A stretch of DNA of 64,000 nucleotides from Persicaria tinctoria (GCA_037127255.1 JBANSL010000001.1:39795001-39859000); one strand, 5' to 3'. Counted from the first letter of the stretch, positions 1 to 13,860 are shown. A program made the numbers and translations. Notes: a model not told the origin generated them from the sequence alone.

Positions 1-3000
1 CTAATTTGCACATCCTCGTTTTCGAATGACACGTGAATGCTAAATTTATTCTTCTTGGAGGCTTACTTGCACATGCCTGTGTTCGAAATACACGTGATTG
101 CTAAATTCATTCTCCTTTGAGGCTTACTGCATGCGCGCATCCGTGCTGAAAGCGCATGTGATCGCTAAATTTGTTCTCCTTGGTGGCTTACTTGCACATC
201 CTCGTGTTCGAAAGGCACGTGATTGCTTAATTTATTCTCCTTGGAGGCTTACTGCTTGCGCATCTGTGCTTAAAGCGCACGCGGTCGCAAAATTTTTTCT
301 CCTTGGAGGCTTACTTGCAAATCCCTGTGTTCTGAAGACAGATGATTGCTAAATTTATTCTACTTTGAGGCTTATTTGCACGTCCTCGTGTTCGAACGCC
401 ATGTGATTGATAAATTTATTCTCCTTGGAGGCTTACTGCATGCGCATCCGTGCTTAAAGTGCACGTGATCACTAAATTTATTCTCCTTGGAAGCTTACTT
501 GCACATCCCCGTCTTCGAAAGACACGTGATTGTTAAATTTATTCTCCTTTGAGACTTACTGCATGCGCATCCATTCTTAAAGCGCATGCGGTCGCTAAAT
601 TTATTCTCCTTGGAGGCATGCTTTCCCATCCCCTTGTTCGAAAGACACGTGATTGCTAAATTTATTCTCCTGTGAGGCTTATTTGCACATCCCCGTGTTC
701 GAAAGACACGTGATAGCTAAATTTATTCTCCTTGGAGGCTTACTTGCACTTGCCCGTGTTCGAAAGACATGGGATTGCTAAATTTATTCTCCTTGGAGAC
801 TTAGTGCATGCGCATCCATGCTTAAAGCGCACGCGATCACTAAATTTATTCTCCTTGGAGGCTTACTTGCACATTCTCGTGTTCGAAAGATACGTGATTG
901 CTAAATTTATTATCCTAGGAGACATAATTGCTCATCCCCGTGTTCGAAAGATACGTGATTGCTAAATTTATTCTCCTTGGAGACTTACTTCATGCGCATC
1001 ATTTTTTAAAGCCCACGCGATCGCTAAATTTATTCTCCTTTGAGGCTTACTTGCACATCTCCGTGTTCGAAAGACACGTGATTGCTAAATTTATTCTCCT
1101 TGGAGGCTTACTGCATGCGCATCCGTGCTTAAAGCGCACGCGGTCGCAAAATTTATTCTCCTTGGAGGCTTACTTGCACATCCCTGTGTTCGGAAGACAG
1201 GTGATTGCTAAATTTATTCTATTTTGGGGCTTATTTGCACATCCTCGTGTTCGAATGACACGTGATTGATAAATTTATTCTCCTTGGAGGCTTACTGCAT
1301 GCGCATCCGTGCTTAAAGTGCACGCGATCACTAAATTTATTCTCCTTGGAGGCATGCTTTCACATCCCCGTGTTCGAAAGACACGTGATTGCTAAATTTA
1401 TTCTCATGTGAGGCTTATTTGCACATCCTCGTGTTCGAAAGACACGTGATAGCTAAATTTATTCTCCTTCGAGGCTCACTTGCACTTCCCCGTGTTCGAA
1501 AGACATGGGATTGCTAAATTTATTATCCTTGGAGACTTAGTGCATGCGCATCCATGCTTAAAGCGCACGCGATCACTAAATTTATTCTCCTTGGAGGCTT
1601 AATTGCACATCCTCGTGTTCGGAAGACACGTGATTGCTAAATTTATTTTCCTAGGAGACTTAATTGCACATCCCCATGTTCGAAAGACATGTGATTGCTA
1701 AATTTATTCTTTTTGGAGACTTACTTCATGCGCATCATTTTTTAAAGCGCACGCGATCGCTAAATTTATTCTCCTTGGAGTCTTACTTGCACATCTCTGT
1801 GTTCGAAAGACACGTGATTGCTAAATTTATTCTCTTTGGAGGCTTATTTGCACATCCCCGTGTTCGATAGACACGTGATTGTTAAATTTATCTCCTTGGA
1901 GGCTTACTTGCACTTCCCCTTGTTCGAAAGACACGTGATTGCTAAATTTATTCTCCTATGAGGCTTATTGCATGAGCATCCATGCTTAAAGCGCACGCGA
2001 TCACTAAATTTATTCTCTTTTGAGGACTACTTGCACATCCTCGTGCACGAAAGACACGTGATTGCCAAATTTATTCTCCTTGGAGGCTTACTGCATGTGC
2101 ATCCGTGCTTAAATCGCAAGCGATCACTAAATTTATTCACCTCTGAAGCTTACTTGCACATCCCCGTGTTCGATAGACACGTGATTGCTAAATTCATTCC
2201 CCTTGGAGGCTTACTTGCACTTCCCCGTGTTTGAAAGGCACGTGATTGCTAAATTTATTCTCCTTGGAGGCTTACTGCATGCGCATCTGTGCTTCAAGCC
2301 CCCACGATTGCTAAATTTATTCTCCTTGGAGGCTTACTTGCACATTCCCGTGTTCGAAAGACACGTGATTGCTAAATTTATTCTCCTTTGAGGCTTATTT
2401 GCACATCCTCGTTTTCGAATGACACGTGATTGCTAAATTTATTCTCCTTGGAGGCTTACTTGCACATCCCCATGTTCGAAAAACACGTGATTGCTAAATT
2501 TATTCTCTTTGGACGCTTACTGCATGCGCATCCAAGCTTAAAGCGCACGTAATCGCTAAATTTATTCTCCTTGAAGGCTTGCTTGCAGATCCCCGTGTTC
2601 GAAAGGCACATGATTGCTATATTTATTCTTCTTGGAGGCTTACTTACACATTCCCGTGTTCGATAGACACGTTATTAATAAATTTATTCTCCTTGGAGGC
2701 TTACTGCATGCACATCCGTGCTGAAAGCGCAGGTGATCGCTAAATTTGTTCTCCTTGGTGGCTTACTTGCACATCCTCGTGTTCGAAATACACGTGATTG
2801 CTGAATTTATTCTCCTTGGAGGCTTACTGCATTCGCATCCGTGCTTAAAGCGCACGCGGTCGCAAAATTTATTCTCCTTGGAGGCTTACTTGCACATCCC
2901 TGTGTTCGGAAGACAGGTGATTGCTAAATTTATTCCACTTTGAGGCTTATTTGCACATCCTCGTGTTCGAATGACACGAGATTGATAAATTTATTCTCCT

Positions 3001-4354
3001 TGGAGGCTTACTGCATGCGCATCCGTCCTTAAAGTGCACGCGATCACTAAATTTATTCTCCTTGGAGGCATGCTTTCACATCCCCGTGTTCGAAAGACAC
3101 GTGATTGCTAAATTTATTCTCCTGTGAGGCTTATTTGCACATCCCCGTGTTCGAAAGACACGTGATAGCTAAATTTATTCTCCTAGGAGGCTTACTTGCA
3201 CTTCCCCGTGTTCGAATGACATGGGATTGCTAAATTTATTATCCTTGGAGACTCAGTGCATGCGCATCCATGCTTAAAGCGCACGCGATCACTAAATTTA
3301 TTCTCCTTGGAGGCATACTTGCACATCCTCGTGTTCGGAACACACGTGATTGCTAAATTTATTCTCCTAGGAGACTTAATTGCACATCCCCATGTTCGAA
3401 AGACATGTGATTGCTAAATTTATTTTCCTAGGAGACTTAATTACACATCCCCATGTTCGAAAGACATGTGATTGCTAAATTTATTCTTTTTGGAGACTTA
3501 CTTCATGCGCATCATTTTTTAAAGCTCACGCGATCGCTAAATTTATTCTCCTTGGAGTCTTACTTGCACATCTCTGTGTTCGAAAGACACGTGATTGCTA
3601 AATTTATTCTCTTTGGAGGCTTATTTGCACATCCCCGTGTTCGATAGACACGTGATTGTTACATTTATCTCCTTGGAGGCTTACTTGCACTTCCCCTTGT
3701 TTGAAAGACATGTGATTGCTAAATTTATTCTCCTATGAGGCTTATTGCATGCGCATCCATGCTTAAAGCGCACGCGATCACTAAATTTATTCTCCTTTGA
3801 GGACTACTTGCACATCCTCGTGCACGAAAGACACTTGATTGCCAAATTTATTCTCCTTGGAGGCTTACTGCATGTGCATCCGTGCTTAAATCGCAAGCGA
3901 TCACTAAATTTATTCTCCTTAGAGGCTTACATGCACATCCCTATGTTCGAAAGACACGTGATTGCTAAATTTATTCTAATTTGAGGCTTATTTGCACATC
4001 CTCGTTTTCGAATGACACGTGATTGCTAACTTTATTCTCCTTGGAGGCTTAGTGCATGCGCATCCGTGCTTAAAGCGCACGCGATCACTAAATTTATTCT
4101 CCTTGGAGGCTTACTTGCACATCCCCGGGTTCGAAAGACACGTGATTGCTATATTCATTCTCCTTTGAGACTTACTACATGCGCATCCGTGCTTAAAGCG
4201 TATGCGGTCGCTAAATTTATTCTCCTTGGAGGCTTACTTGCACATCCCCGTGTTCGAAAGACACGTGATTGCTAAATTTATTCTCCTTTGAGGCTTATTT
4301 GCACATCCCCGTGTTCGAAAGACACGTGATTGCTAAATTTATTCTCCTTTGAGG
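1..4354 (+). repeat. Left-domain long-period HOR, copy 1
   Basis: The order of monomer variants here is repeated from 4,355 onward. The offset starts at 4,354, becomes 4,477 after loss of one A-B dimer, then 4,416 after loss of one A, and is about 4,661 after the 307 bp duplication in copy 2. Inside this copy a shorter period of about 1,777-1,789 bp is visible: the T6-type B monomer block near 1,664-1,870 recurs at 3,441-3,647. Divergence between copies is modest but clearly higher than in the central domain. The left end is cut by the window edge. Confidence 0.7.
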
Positions 4355-5210
4355 CTAATTTGCACATCCTCGTTTTCGAATGACACGTGAATGCTAAATT
4401 TATTCTCCTTGGAGGCTTACTTGCACATGCCTGTGTTCGAAAGACACGTGATTGCTAACTTTATTCTCCTTGGAGGGTTAGTGCATGCGCATCCGTTCTT
4501 AAAGCGCACGCGATCACTAAATTTATTCTCCTTGGAGGCTTACTTGCACATCCCCGGGTTCGAAATACACGTGATTGCTAAATTCATTCTCCTTTAAGGC
4601 TTACTGCATGCGCGCATCCGTGCTGAAAGCGCATGTGATCGCTAAATTTGTTCTCCTTGGTGGCTTACTTGCACATCCTCGTGTTCGAAAGGCACGTGAT
4701 TGCTTAATTTATTCTCCTTGGAGGCTTACTGCATGCGCATCTGTGCTTAAAGCGGACGCGGTCGCAAAATTTATTCTCCTTGGAGGCTTACTTGCAAATC
4801 CCTGTGTTCTGAAGACAGATGATTGCTAAATTTATTCTACTTTGAGGCTTATTTGTATGTCCTTGTGTTCGAATGCCATGTGATTGATAAATTTATTCTC
4901 CTTGGAGGCTTACTGCATGCGCATCCGTGCTTAAAGTGCACGTGATCACTAAATTTATTCTCCTTGGAAGCTTACTTGCACATCCCCGTCTTCGAAAGAC
5001 ACGTGATTGTTAAATTTATTCTCCTTTGAGACTTACTGCATGCGCATCCATGCTTAAAGCGCATGCGGTCGCTAAATTTATTCTCCTTGGAGGCATGCTT
5101 TCACATCCCCTTGTTCGAAAGACACGTGATTGCTAAATTTATTCTCCTTGGAGGCTTACTTGCACTTGCCCGTGTTAGAAAGACATGGGATTGCTAAATT
5201 TATTCTCTTT

Positions 5211-5517
5211 GGAGACTTAGTGCATGCGCATCCATGCTTAAAGCGCACGCGATCACTAAATTTATTCTCCTTGGAGGCTTACTTGTACATTCTCGTGTTC
5301 GAAAGATACGTGATTGCTAAATTTATTATCCTAGGAGACATAATTGCTCATCCCCGTGTTCGAAAGACACGTGATTGCTAAATTTATTCTCTTTGGAGAC
5401 TTACTTCATGCGCATCATTTTTTAAAGCCCACGCGATCGCTAAATTTATTCTCCTTTGAGGCTTACTTGCACATCTCCGTGTTCGAAAGACACGTGATTG
5501 CTAAATTTATTCTCCTT
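5211..5517 (+). repeat. 307 bp (5-monomer) tandem duplication, copy 1
   Basis: The block from GGAGACTTAGTGCATG through the GGAGACATAATTGCTC monomer and the T6-type B monomer is repeated immediately at +307 bp. Five monomers including two B units give 5 x 61 + 2 = 307. The corresponding part of the first left-domain copy (about 785-1,090) has it only once. Confidence 0.75.
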
Positions 5518-5824
5518 GGAGACTTAGTGCATGCGCATCCATGCTTAAAGCGCACGCGATCACTAAATTTATTCTCCTTTGAGGCTTACTTGCACATTCT
5601 CGTGTTCGAAAGATACGTGATTGCTAAATTTATTATCCTAGGAGACATAATCGCTCATCCCCGTGTTCGAAAGACACGTGATTGCTAAATTTATTCTATT
5701 TGGAGACTTACTTCATGCGCATCATTTTTTAAAGGCCACGCGATCGCTAAATTTATTCTCGTTTGAGGCTTACTTGCACATCTCCGTGTTCGAAAGACAC
5801 GTGATCGCTAAATTTATTCTCCTT
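5518..5824 (+). repeat. 307 bp (5-monomer) tandem duplication, copy 2
   Basis: Second copy of the five-monomer block. It differs from the first at only a few bases, for example TTCTATTTGG for TTCTCTTTGG near 5,697 and AAAGGCCACG for AAAGCCCACG near 5,732, so the duplication is fairly young. Confidence 0.75.
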
Positions 5825-6929
5825 GGAGGCTTACTTGCACATCCCTGTGTTCGGAAGACAGGTGATTGCTAAATTTATTCTATATTGGGGCTTATTTGCA
5901 CATCCTCGTGTTCGAATGACATGTGATTGATAAATTTATTCTCCTTGGAGGCTTACTGCATGCGCATCCGTGCTTAAAGTGCACGCGATCACTAAATTTA
6001 TTCTCCTTGGAGGCATGCTTTCACATCCCCGTGTTCGAAAGACACGTGATTGCTAAATTTATTCTCATGTGAGGCTTATTTGCACATCCCCGTGTTCGAA
6101 AGACACGTGATAGCTAAATTTATTATCCTTCGAGGCTCACTTGCACTTCCCCGTGTTCGAAAGACATGGGATTGCTAAATTTATTATCCTTGGAGACTTA
6201 GTGCATGCGCATCCATGCTTAAAGCGCACGCTATCACTAAATTTATTCTCCTTGGAGGCTTACTTGCACATCCTCGTGTTCGGAAGACACGTGATTGCTA
6301 AATTTATTTTCCTAGGAGACTTAATTGCACATCCCCATGTTCGAAAGACATGTGATCGCTAAATTTATTCTTTTTGGAGACTTACTTCATGCGCATCATT
6401 TTTTAAAGCGCACGCGATCACTAAATTTATTCTCTTTGGAGTCTTACTTGCACATCTCTGTGTTCGAAAGACACGTGATTGCTAAATTTATTCTCTTTGG
6501 AGGCTTATTTGCACATCCCCGCGTTCGATAGACACGTGATTGTTAAATTTATCTCCTTGGAGGCTTACTTGCACTTCCCCTTGTTCGAAAGACATGTGAT
6601 TGCTAAATTTATTCTCCTGTGAGGCTTATTGCATGCGCATCCATGCTTAAAGCGCACGCGATCACTAAATTTATTCTCCTTTGAGGACTACTTGCACATC
6701 CTCGTGCACGAAAGACACGTGATTGCTACATTTATTCTCCTTGGAGGCTTACTTGCACTTCCCCGTGTTTGAAAGGCACGTGATTGCTAAATTTATTCTC
6801 CTTGGAGGCTTACTGCATGCGCATCTGTGCTTAAAGCCCGCACGATCGCTAAATTTATTCTCCTTGGAGGCTTACTTGCACATTCCCGTGTTCGAATGAC
6901 ACGTGATTGGTAAATTTATTCTCCTTGGA

Positions 6930-8829
6930 GGCTTACTTGCACATCCCCGTGTTCGAAAAACATGTGATTGCTAAATTTATTCTCTTTGGAGGCTTACTGC
7001 ATGCGCATCCGTGCTTAAAGCGCACGTAATCGCTAAATTTATTCTACTTGGAGGCTTGCTTGCACATCCCCGTGATCGAAAGCACTTGATTGCTAAATTT
7101 AATCTCCTTGGAGGCTTACTGCATGCGCATCTGTGCTTAAAGCGCACGCGATCATTAAATTTATGTTCCTTGGAGGCTTACTTGCACATCCCCGTGTTCG
7201 AAAGACACGTGATTACTAAATTTATTCTCCTTGGAAGCTTATTTGCACATCCCCGTGTTCGAAAGGCACGTGATTGCTATATTTATTCTTCTTGGAGGCT
7301 TACTTACACATTCCCGTGTTCGATAGACACGTTATTAATAAATTTATTCCCCTTGGAGGCTTACTGCATGCGCGTCCCTGCTGAAAGTGCACGTGATCAC
7401 TAAATTTGTTCTCCTTGGTGGCTTACTTGCACATCCTCGTGTTCGAAAGACACGTGATTGCTGAATTTATTCTCCTTGGAGGCTTACTGCATGCGCATCC
7501 GTGCTTAAAGCGCACGCGGTCACAAAATTTATTCTCCTTAGAGGCTTACTTGCACATCCCTTTGTTCGGAAGACAGGTGATTGCTAAATTTATTCTACGT
7601 TGAGGCTTATTTGCACATCCTCGTGTTCGAATGACACGTGATTGATAAATTTATTCTCCTTGGAGGCTTACTGCATGTGCATCCGTGCTTAAAGTGCACG
7701 CGATCACTAAATTTATTCTCCTTGGAGGCATGCTTTCACATCCCCGTGTTCGAAAGACACGTGATTGCTAAATTTATTCTCATGTGAGGCTTATTTGCAC
7801 ATCCCCGTGTTCGAAAGACACGTGATAGCTAAATTTATTCTCCTTGGAGGCTCACTTGCACTTCCCCGTGTTCTAAAGACATGGGATTGCTAAATTTATT
7901 ATCCTTGGAGACTTAGTGCATGCACATCCATGCTTAAAGCGCACGCGATCACTAAATTTATTCTCCCTGGAGGCTTACTTGCACATCCTCGTGTTCGGAA
8001 AACACGTGATTGCTAAATTTATTCTCCTAGGAGACTTAATTGCACATCCCCCTGTTCGAAAGACATGTGATTGCTAAATTTATTCTCCTTGGAGACTTAC
8101 TTCATGCGCATCATTTTTTAAAGCGCACGCGATCGCTAAATTTATTCTCCATGGAGTCTTACTTGCACATCTCCGTGTTCGAAAGACACGTGATTGCTAA
8201 ATTTATTCTCCTTGGAGGCTTATTTGCACATCCCCATGTTCGATAGACACGTGATTGTTAAATTTATCTCCTTGGAGGCTTACTTGCACTTCCCCTTGTT
8301 CGAAAGACATGTGATTGCTAAATTTATTCTCCTATGAGGCTTATTGCATGCGCATCCATGCTTAAAGCGCACCCGATCACTAAATTTATTCTCCTTTGAG
8401 GACTACTTGCACATCCTCGTGTACGTAAGACACGTGATTGCCAAATTTATTCTCCTTGGAGGCTTACTGCATGTGCATCCGTGCTTAAAGCGCAACCGAT
8501 CGCTAAATTTATTCACCTTGGAAGCTTACTTGCACATCCCCGTGTTCGATAGACACGTGATTGCTAAATTCATTCTCCTTGGAGGCTTACTTGCACTTCC
8601 CCGTGTCTGAAAGGCACGTGATTGCTAAATTTATTCTCCTTTGAGGCATACTGCATGCGCATCTGTGCTTAAAGCCCCCACGATCGCTAAATTTATTCTC
8701 CTTGGAGGCTTACTTGCACATTCCCGTGTTCGAAAGACACGTGATTGCTAAATTTATTCTCCTTTGAGGCTTATTTGCACATCCTCGTTTTCGAATGACA
8801 CGTGATTGCTAAATTTATTCTCCTTGGAG
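6930..8829 (+). repeat. 1.9 kb HOR, copy 1 (31 monomers)
   Basis: Variant order in this block repeats at an offset of 1,899-1,900 bp. Diagnostic monomers include TTCGAAAAACA near 6,952, AATCTCCTTGG near 7,100, TATGTTCC near 7,163 and the TTATTAATAAATTTATTCCCC unit near 7,331. A one-base loss near 7,081 (GAAAGCACTTG for GAAAGACACTTG) distinguishes it from copy 2. Confidence 0.75.
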
Positions 8830-10606
8830 GCTTACTTGCACATCCCCGTGTTCGAAAAACACGTGATTGCTAAATTTATTCTCTTTGGAGGCTTACTGCA
8901 TGCGCATCCGTGCTTAAAGCGTACGTAATCGCTAAAGTTATTCTCCTTGGAGGCTTGCTTGCACATCCCCGTGATCGAAAGACACTTGATTGCTAAATTT
9001 AATCTCCTTGGAGGCTTACTGCATGCGCATCTGTGCTTAAAGCGCACGCGATCATTAAATTTATGTTCCTTGGAGGCTTACTTGCACATCCCCGTGTTCG
9101 AAAGACACGTGATTACTAAATTTATTCTCCTTGGAAGCTTATTTGCACATCCCCGTGTTCGAAAGGCACGTGATTGCTATATTTATTCTTCTTGGAGGCT
9201 TACTTACACATTCCCGTGTTAGATAGACACGTTATTAATAAATTTATTCCCCTTGGAGGCTTACTGCATGCGCGTCCCTGCTGAAAGCGCACGTGATCGC
9301 TAAATTTGTTCTCCTTGGTGGCTTACTTGCACATCCTCGTGTTCGAAAGACACGTGATTGCTGAATTTATTCTCCTTGGAGGCTTACTGCATGCGCATCC
9401 GTGCTTAAAGCGCACGCGGTCGCAAAATTTATTCTCCTTGGAGGCTTACTTGCACATCCCTGTGTTCGGAAGACAGGTGATTGCTAAATTTATTCTACGT
9501 TGAGGCTTATTTGCACATCCTCGTGTTCGAATGACACGTGATTGATAAATTTATTCTCCCTGGAGGCTTACTGCATGCGCATCCGTGCTTAAAGTGCACG
9601 CGATCACTAAATTTATTCTCCTTGGAGGCATGTTTTCACATCCCCGTGTTCGAAACACACGTGATTGCTAAATTTATTCTCATGTGAGGCTTATTTGCAC
9701 ATCCCCGTGTTCGAAAGACACGTGATAGCTAAATTTATTCTCCTTGGAGGCTCACTTGCACTTCCCCGTGTTCGAAAGACATGGGATTGCTAAATTTATT
9801 ATCCTTGGAGACTTAGTGCATGCGCATCCATGCTTAAAGCGCACGCGATCACTAAATTTATTCTCCTTGGAGGCTTACTTGCACATCCTCGTGTTCGGAA
9901 AACACGTGATTGCTAAATTTATTCTCCTAGGAGACTTAATTGCACATCCCCGTGTTTGAAAGACATGTGATTGCTAAATTTATTCTCCTTGGAGGCTTAT
10001 TTGCACATCCCCGTGTTCGATAGACACGTGATTGTTAAATTTATCTCCTTGGAGGCTTACTTGCACTTCCCCTTGTTCGAAAGACATGTGATTGCTAAAT
10101 TTATTCTCCTATGAGGCTTATTGCATGCGCATCCATGCTTAAAGCGCACGCGATCACTAAATTTATTCTCCTTTGAGGACTACTTGCACATCCTCGTGTA
10201 CGTAAGACACGTGATTGCCAAATTTATTCTCCTTGGAGGCTTACTGCATGTGCATCCGTGCTTAAAGCGCAAGCGATCGCTAAATTTATTCACCTTGGAA
10301 GCTTACTTGCACATCCCCGTGTTCGATAGACACGTGATTGCTAAATTCATTCTCCTTGGAGGCTTACTTGCACTTCCCCGTGTTTGAAAGGCACGTGATT
10401 GCAAAATTTATTCTCCTTTGAGGCATACTGCATGCGCATCTGTGCTTAAAGCCCCCACGATCGCTAAATTTATTCTCCTTGGAGGCTTACTTGCACATTC
10501 CCGTGTTCGAAAGACACGTGATTGCTAAATTTATTCTCCTTTGAGGCTTATTTGCACATCCTCGTTTTCGAATGACACGTGATTGCTAAATTTATTCTCC
10601 TTGGAG
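8830..10606 (+). repeat. 1.9 kb HOR, copy 2, lacking one A-B dimer (1,777 bp)
   Basis: Aligned to copy 1, this block matches until about 9,985. There one T6-type B monomer and the following A monomer (62 + 61 = 123 bp), present at about 8,090-8,212 in copy 1, are absent. The offset then drops from 1,900 to 1,777. The junction lies in the shared TTATTCTCCTTGGAG core. Confidence 0.75.
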
Positions 10607-12878
10607 GCTTACTTGCACATCCCCGTGTTCGAAAAACACGTGATTGCTAAATTTATTCTCTTTGGAGGCTTACTGCATGCGCATCCAAGCTTAAAGCGCA
10701 CGTAATCGCTAAATTTATTCTCCTTAGAGGCTTGCTTGCACATCCCCGTGTTCGAAAGACACTTGATTGCTAAATTTATTCTCCTTGGAGGCTTACTTCA
10801 ACATCCCCGTGTTTGAAAGTCATGTGATTGCTAAATTTATTCTCCTTGGAGGCTTACTGCATGTGCATCCGTGCTTAAAGTGCACGTGATTGCTAAATTT
10901 ATTCTAATTTGAGGCTTATTTGCACATCCTCGTTTTCGAATGACACGTGATTGCGAAATTTATTTTCCTTGGAGGCTTACTTGCACATCCCCGTGTTCGA
11001 AAGACACGTGATTGCTAACTTTATTTTCCTTGGAGGCTTACTGCATGCGCATCCGTGCTTAAAGTGCATGCGATCACTAAATTTATTCTCCTTGGAAGCT
11101 TATTTGCACATCCCCGTCTTCGAAAGACACGTGATTGTTAAATTTATTCTCCTTTGAGACTTACTGCATGCGCATCCATGCTTAAAGCGCATGCGGTCGC
11201 TAAATTTATTCTCCTTGGAGGCTTGCTTTCACATCCCCTTGTTCGAAAGACACGTGATTGCTAAATTTATTCTCCTGTTAGGCTTATTTGTACATCCCCC
11301 TGTTTGAAAGACACGTGATAGCTAAATTTATTCTCCTTGGAGGCTTACTTGCACATTCTCGTGTTCGAAAGATACGTGATTGCAAAATTTATTATCCTAG
11401 GAGACATAATTGCTCATCCCCGTGTTCGAATGACTCATGATTGCTAAATTTATTCTCCTTGGAGACTTACTTCATGCGCATCATTTTTTAAAGCGCACGC
11501 GATCGCTAAATTTATTCTCCTTTGAGGCTTACTTGCACATCTCCGTGTTCGAAAGACACGTGATTGCTAAATTTATTCTCCTTGGAGGCTTACTGCATGC
11601 GCATCCGTGCTTAAAGCGCACGCGGTCGTAAAATTTATTCTCCTTGGAGGCTTACTTGCACATCCTCGTGTTTGAATGACACGTGATTGATAAATTTATT
11701 CTCCTTAATTGGAGGCTTACTGCATGCGCATCCGTGCTTAAAGTGCGCGCGATCACTAAATTTATTCTCCTTGGAGGCAAGCTTTCACTTCCCCGTGTTC
11801 GAAAGACACGTGATTGCTAAATTTATTCTCATGTGAGGCTTATTTGCACATCCCCGAGTTCGAAAGACACGTGATAGCTAAATTTATTTTTCTTGGAGGC
11901 TCACTTGCACTTCCCCGTGTTCAAAAGACATGGGATTGCTAAATTTATTATCCTTGGAGACTTAGTGCATGCACATCCACGCTTAAAGCGCACGCGATCA
12001 CTAAATTTATTCTCCTTTGAGGCTTACTTGCACATCCTCGTGTTCGGAAGACACGTGATTGCTAAATTTATTCTCCTAGGAGACTTAATTGCACATCCCC
12101 ATGTTCGAAATACATGTGATTGCGAAATTTATTCTCCTTGGAGACTTACTTCATGCGCATCATTTTTTAAACCGCACGCGATTGCTAAATTTATTCTCCT
12201 TGGAGTCTTACTTGCACATCTCCGTGTTCGAAAGACACGTGATTGCTAAATTTATTCTCCTTGGAGGCTTATTTGCACATCCCCGTGTTCGATAGACATG
12301 TGATTGTTAAATTTATCTCCTTGGAGGCTTACTTGCACTTCCCCTTGTTCGAAAGACATGTGATTGCTAAATTTATTCTCCTATGAGGGTTATTGCATGT
12401 GCATCCATGCTTAAAGCGCACGCGATCTCTAAATTTATTCTCCTTTGAGGACTACTTGCACATCCTCGTGTACGTAAGACACGTGATTGCCAAATTTATT
12501 CTCCTTGGAGGCTTACTGCATTTGCATCCGTGCTTAAAGCGCAAGCGATCGCTAAATTTAATCACCTTGGAAGCTTACTTGCACATCCCCGTGTTCGATA
12601 GACACGTGATTGCTAAATTCATTCTCCTTGGAGGCTTACTTGCACTTCCCCGTTTTTGAAAGGCACGTGATTCCTAAATTTATTCTCCTTTGAGGCATAC
12701 TGCATGCGAATCTGTGCTTAAAGCCCCCACGATCGCTAAATTTATTCTCCTTGGAGGCTTACTTGCACATTCCCGTGTTCGAAAGACACGTGATTGCTAA
12801 ATTTATTCTGCTTTGAGGCTTATTTGCACATCCTCGTTTTCGAATGACACGTGATTGCTAAATTTATTCTCCTTGGAG
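10607..12878 (+). repeat. 1.9 kb HOR, copy 3, expanded to 2,272 bp
   Basis: The flanks match the previous copy (the TTCGAAAAACACG monomer at 10,627 and again at 12,899, an offset of 2,272). The middle contains extra monomers related to the GACATAATTGCTC family of the left domain, so this copy is a mosaic of two HOR types. It also holds a 4-base insertion at 11,707-11,710. Confidence 0.65.
11707..11710 (+). other. 4-bp insertion (AATT) inside CTCCTTGGAG
   Basis: The usual CTCCTTGGAGG reads CTCCTTAATTGGAGG. Placement is ambiguous by two bases. I saw this insertion only here. Confidence 0.7.
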
Positions 12879-13860
12879 GCTTACTTGCACATCCCCGTGT
12901 TCGAAAAACACGTGATTGCTAAATTTATTCTCTTTGGAGACTTACTGCATGCGCATCCAAGCTTAAAGCGCACGTAATCGCTAAATTTATTCTCCTTAGA
13001 GGCTTGCTTGCACATCCCAGTGTTCGAAAGACACTTGATTGCTAAATTTATTCTCCTTGGAGGCTTACTTCAACATCCCCGTGTTCGAAAGTCATGTGAT
13101 TGCTAAATTTATCCTCCTTGGAGGCTTACTGCGTGCGCATCTGTGCTTAAAGCCCCCACGATCGCTAAATTTATTCTCCTTAGAGGCTTACATGCACATC
13201 CCTATGTTCGAAAGACACGTGATTGCCAAATTTATTCTAATTTGAGGCTTATTTGTACATCCTCGTTTTCGAATGACACGTGATTGCTAAATTTATTTTC
13301 CTTGGAGGCTTACTTGCATATCCCCGTGTTCGAAAGACACGTGATTGCTAACTTTATTCTCCTTGGAGGCTTAGTGCATGCGCATCCGTGCTTAAAGCGC
13401 ACGCGATCACTAAATTTATTCTCCTTGGAGGCTTACTTGCAAATCCCCGGGTTCGAAAAACACGTGATTGCTAAATTCATTCTCCTTTGAGGCTTACTGC
13501 ATGCGCATCCGTGCTTAAAGCGTATGCGGTCGCTAAATTTATTCTCCTTGGAGGCTTACTTGCACATCCTCGTGTTCGAAAGACACGTGATTGCTAAATT
13601 TATTCTCCTTTGAGGCTTATTTGCACATCCCCGTGTTCGAAAGACACGTGATTGCTAAATTTATTCTCCTTTGAGGCTAATTTGCACATCCTCGTTTTCG
13701 AATGACACGTGAATGCTAAATTTATTCTCCTTGGAGGCTTACTTGCACATGCCTGTGTTCGAAAGACACGTGATTGCTAACTTTATTCTCCTTGGAGGCT
13801 TAGTGCATGCGCATCCGTTTTTAATGCGCACGCGATCACTAAATTTATTCTCCTTGGAGG
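12879..13860 (+). repeat. Heterogeneous satellite segment between HOR types
   Basis: Ordinary A and B monomers. From about 13,280 the variant order matches the segment upstream of 4,830 at an offset of 9,322 bp, including the GCTAATTTGCAC and CATGCCTGTG monomers. There is no non-satellite sequence. Confidence 0.6.

Larger units (their letters stand above)
4355..6929 (+). repeat. Left-domain long-period HOR, copy 2 (partial)
   Basis: This segment follows the variant order of the first 2.2 kb, with monomer-sized insertions and deletions. It begins with the same diagnostic GAGGCTAATTTGCAC monomer that opens the window and that appears again near 13,675, where the offset from this copy is 9,322 bp. 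It carries a private 307 bp tandem duplication. After about 6,720 its variant order follows the next HOR type. Confidence 0.65.

Noticed and set aside
1664..1870. T6 run in one B subtype as a Pol III terminator
   Set aside because: It is a fixed feature of that subtype, with no upstream Pol III promoter elements.
8516..8700. GCGATCGC-like palindromes (cyanobacterial HIP1-type)
   Set aside because: They occur only as part of the B monomer GCGATCGCTAAA, with no bacterial gene context.
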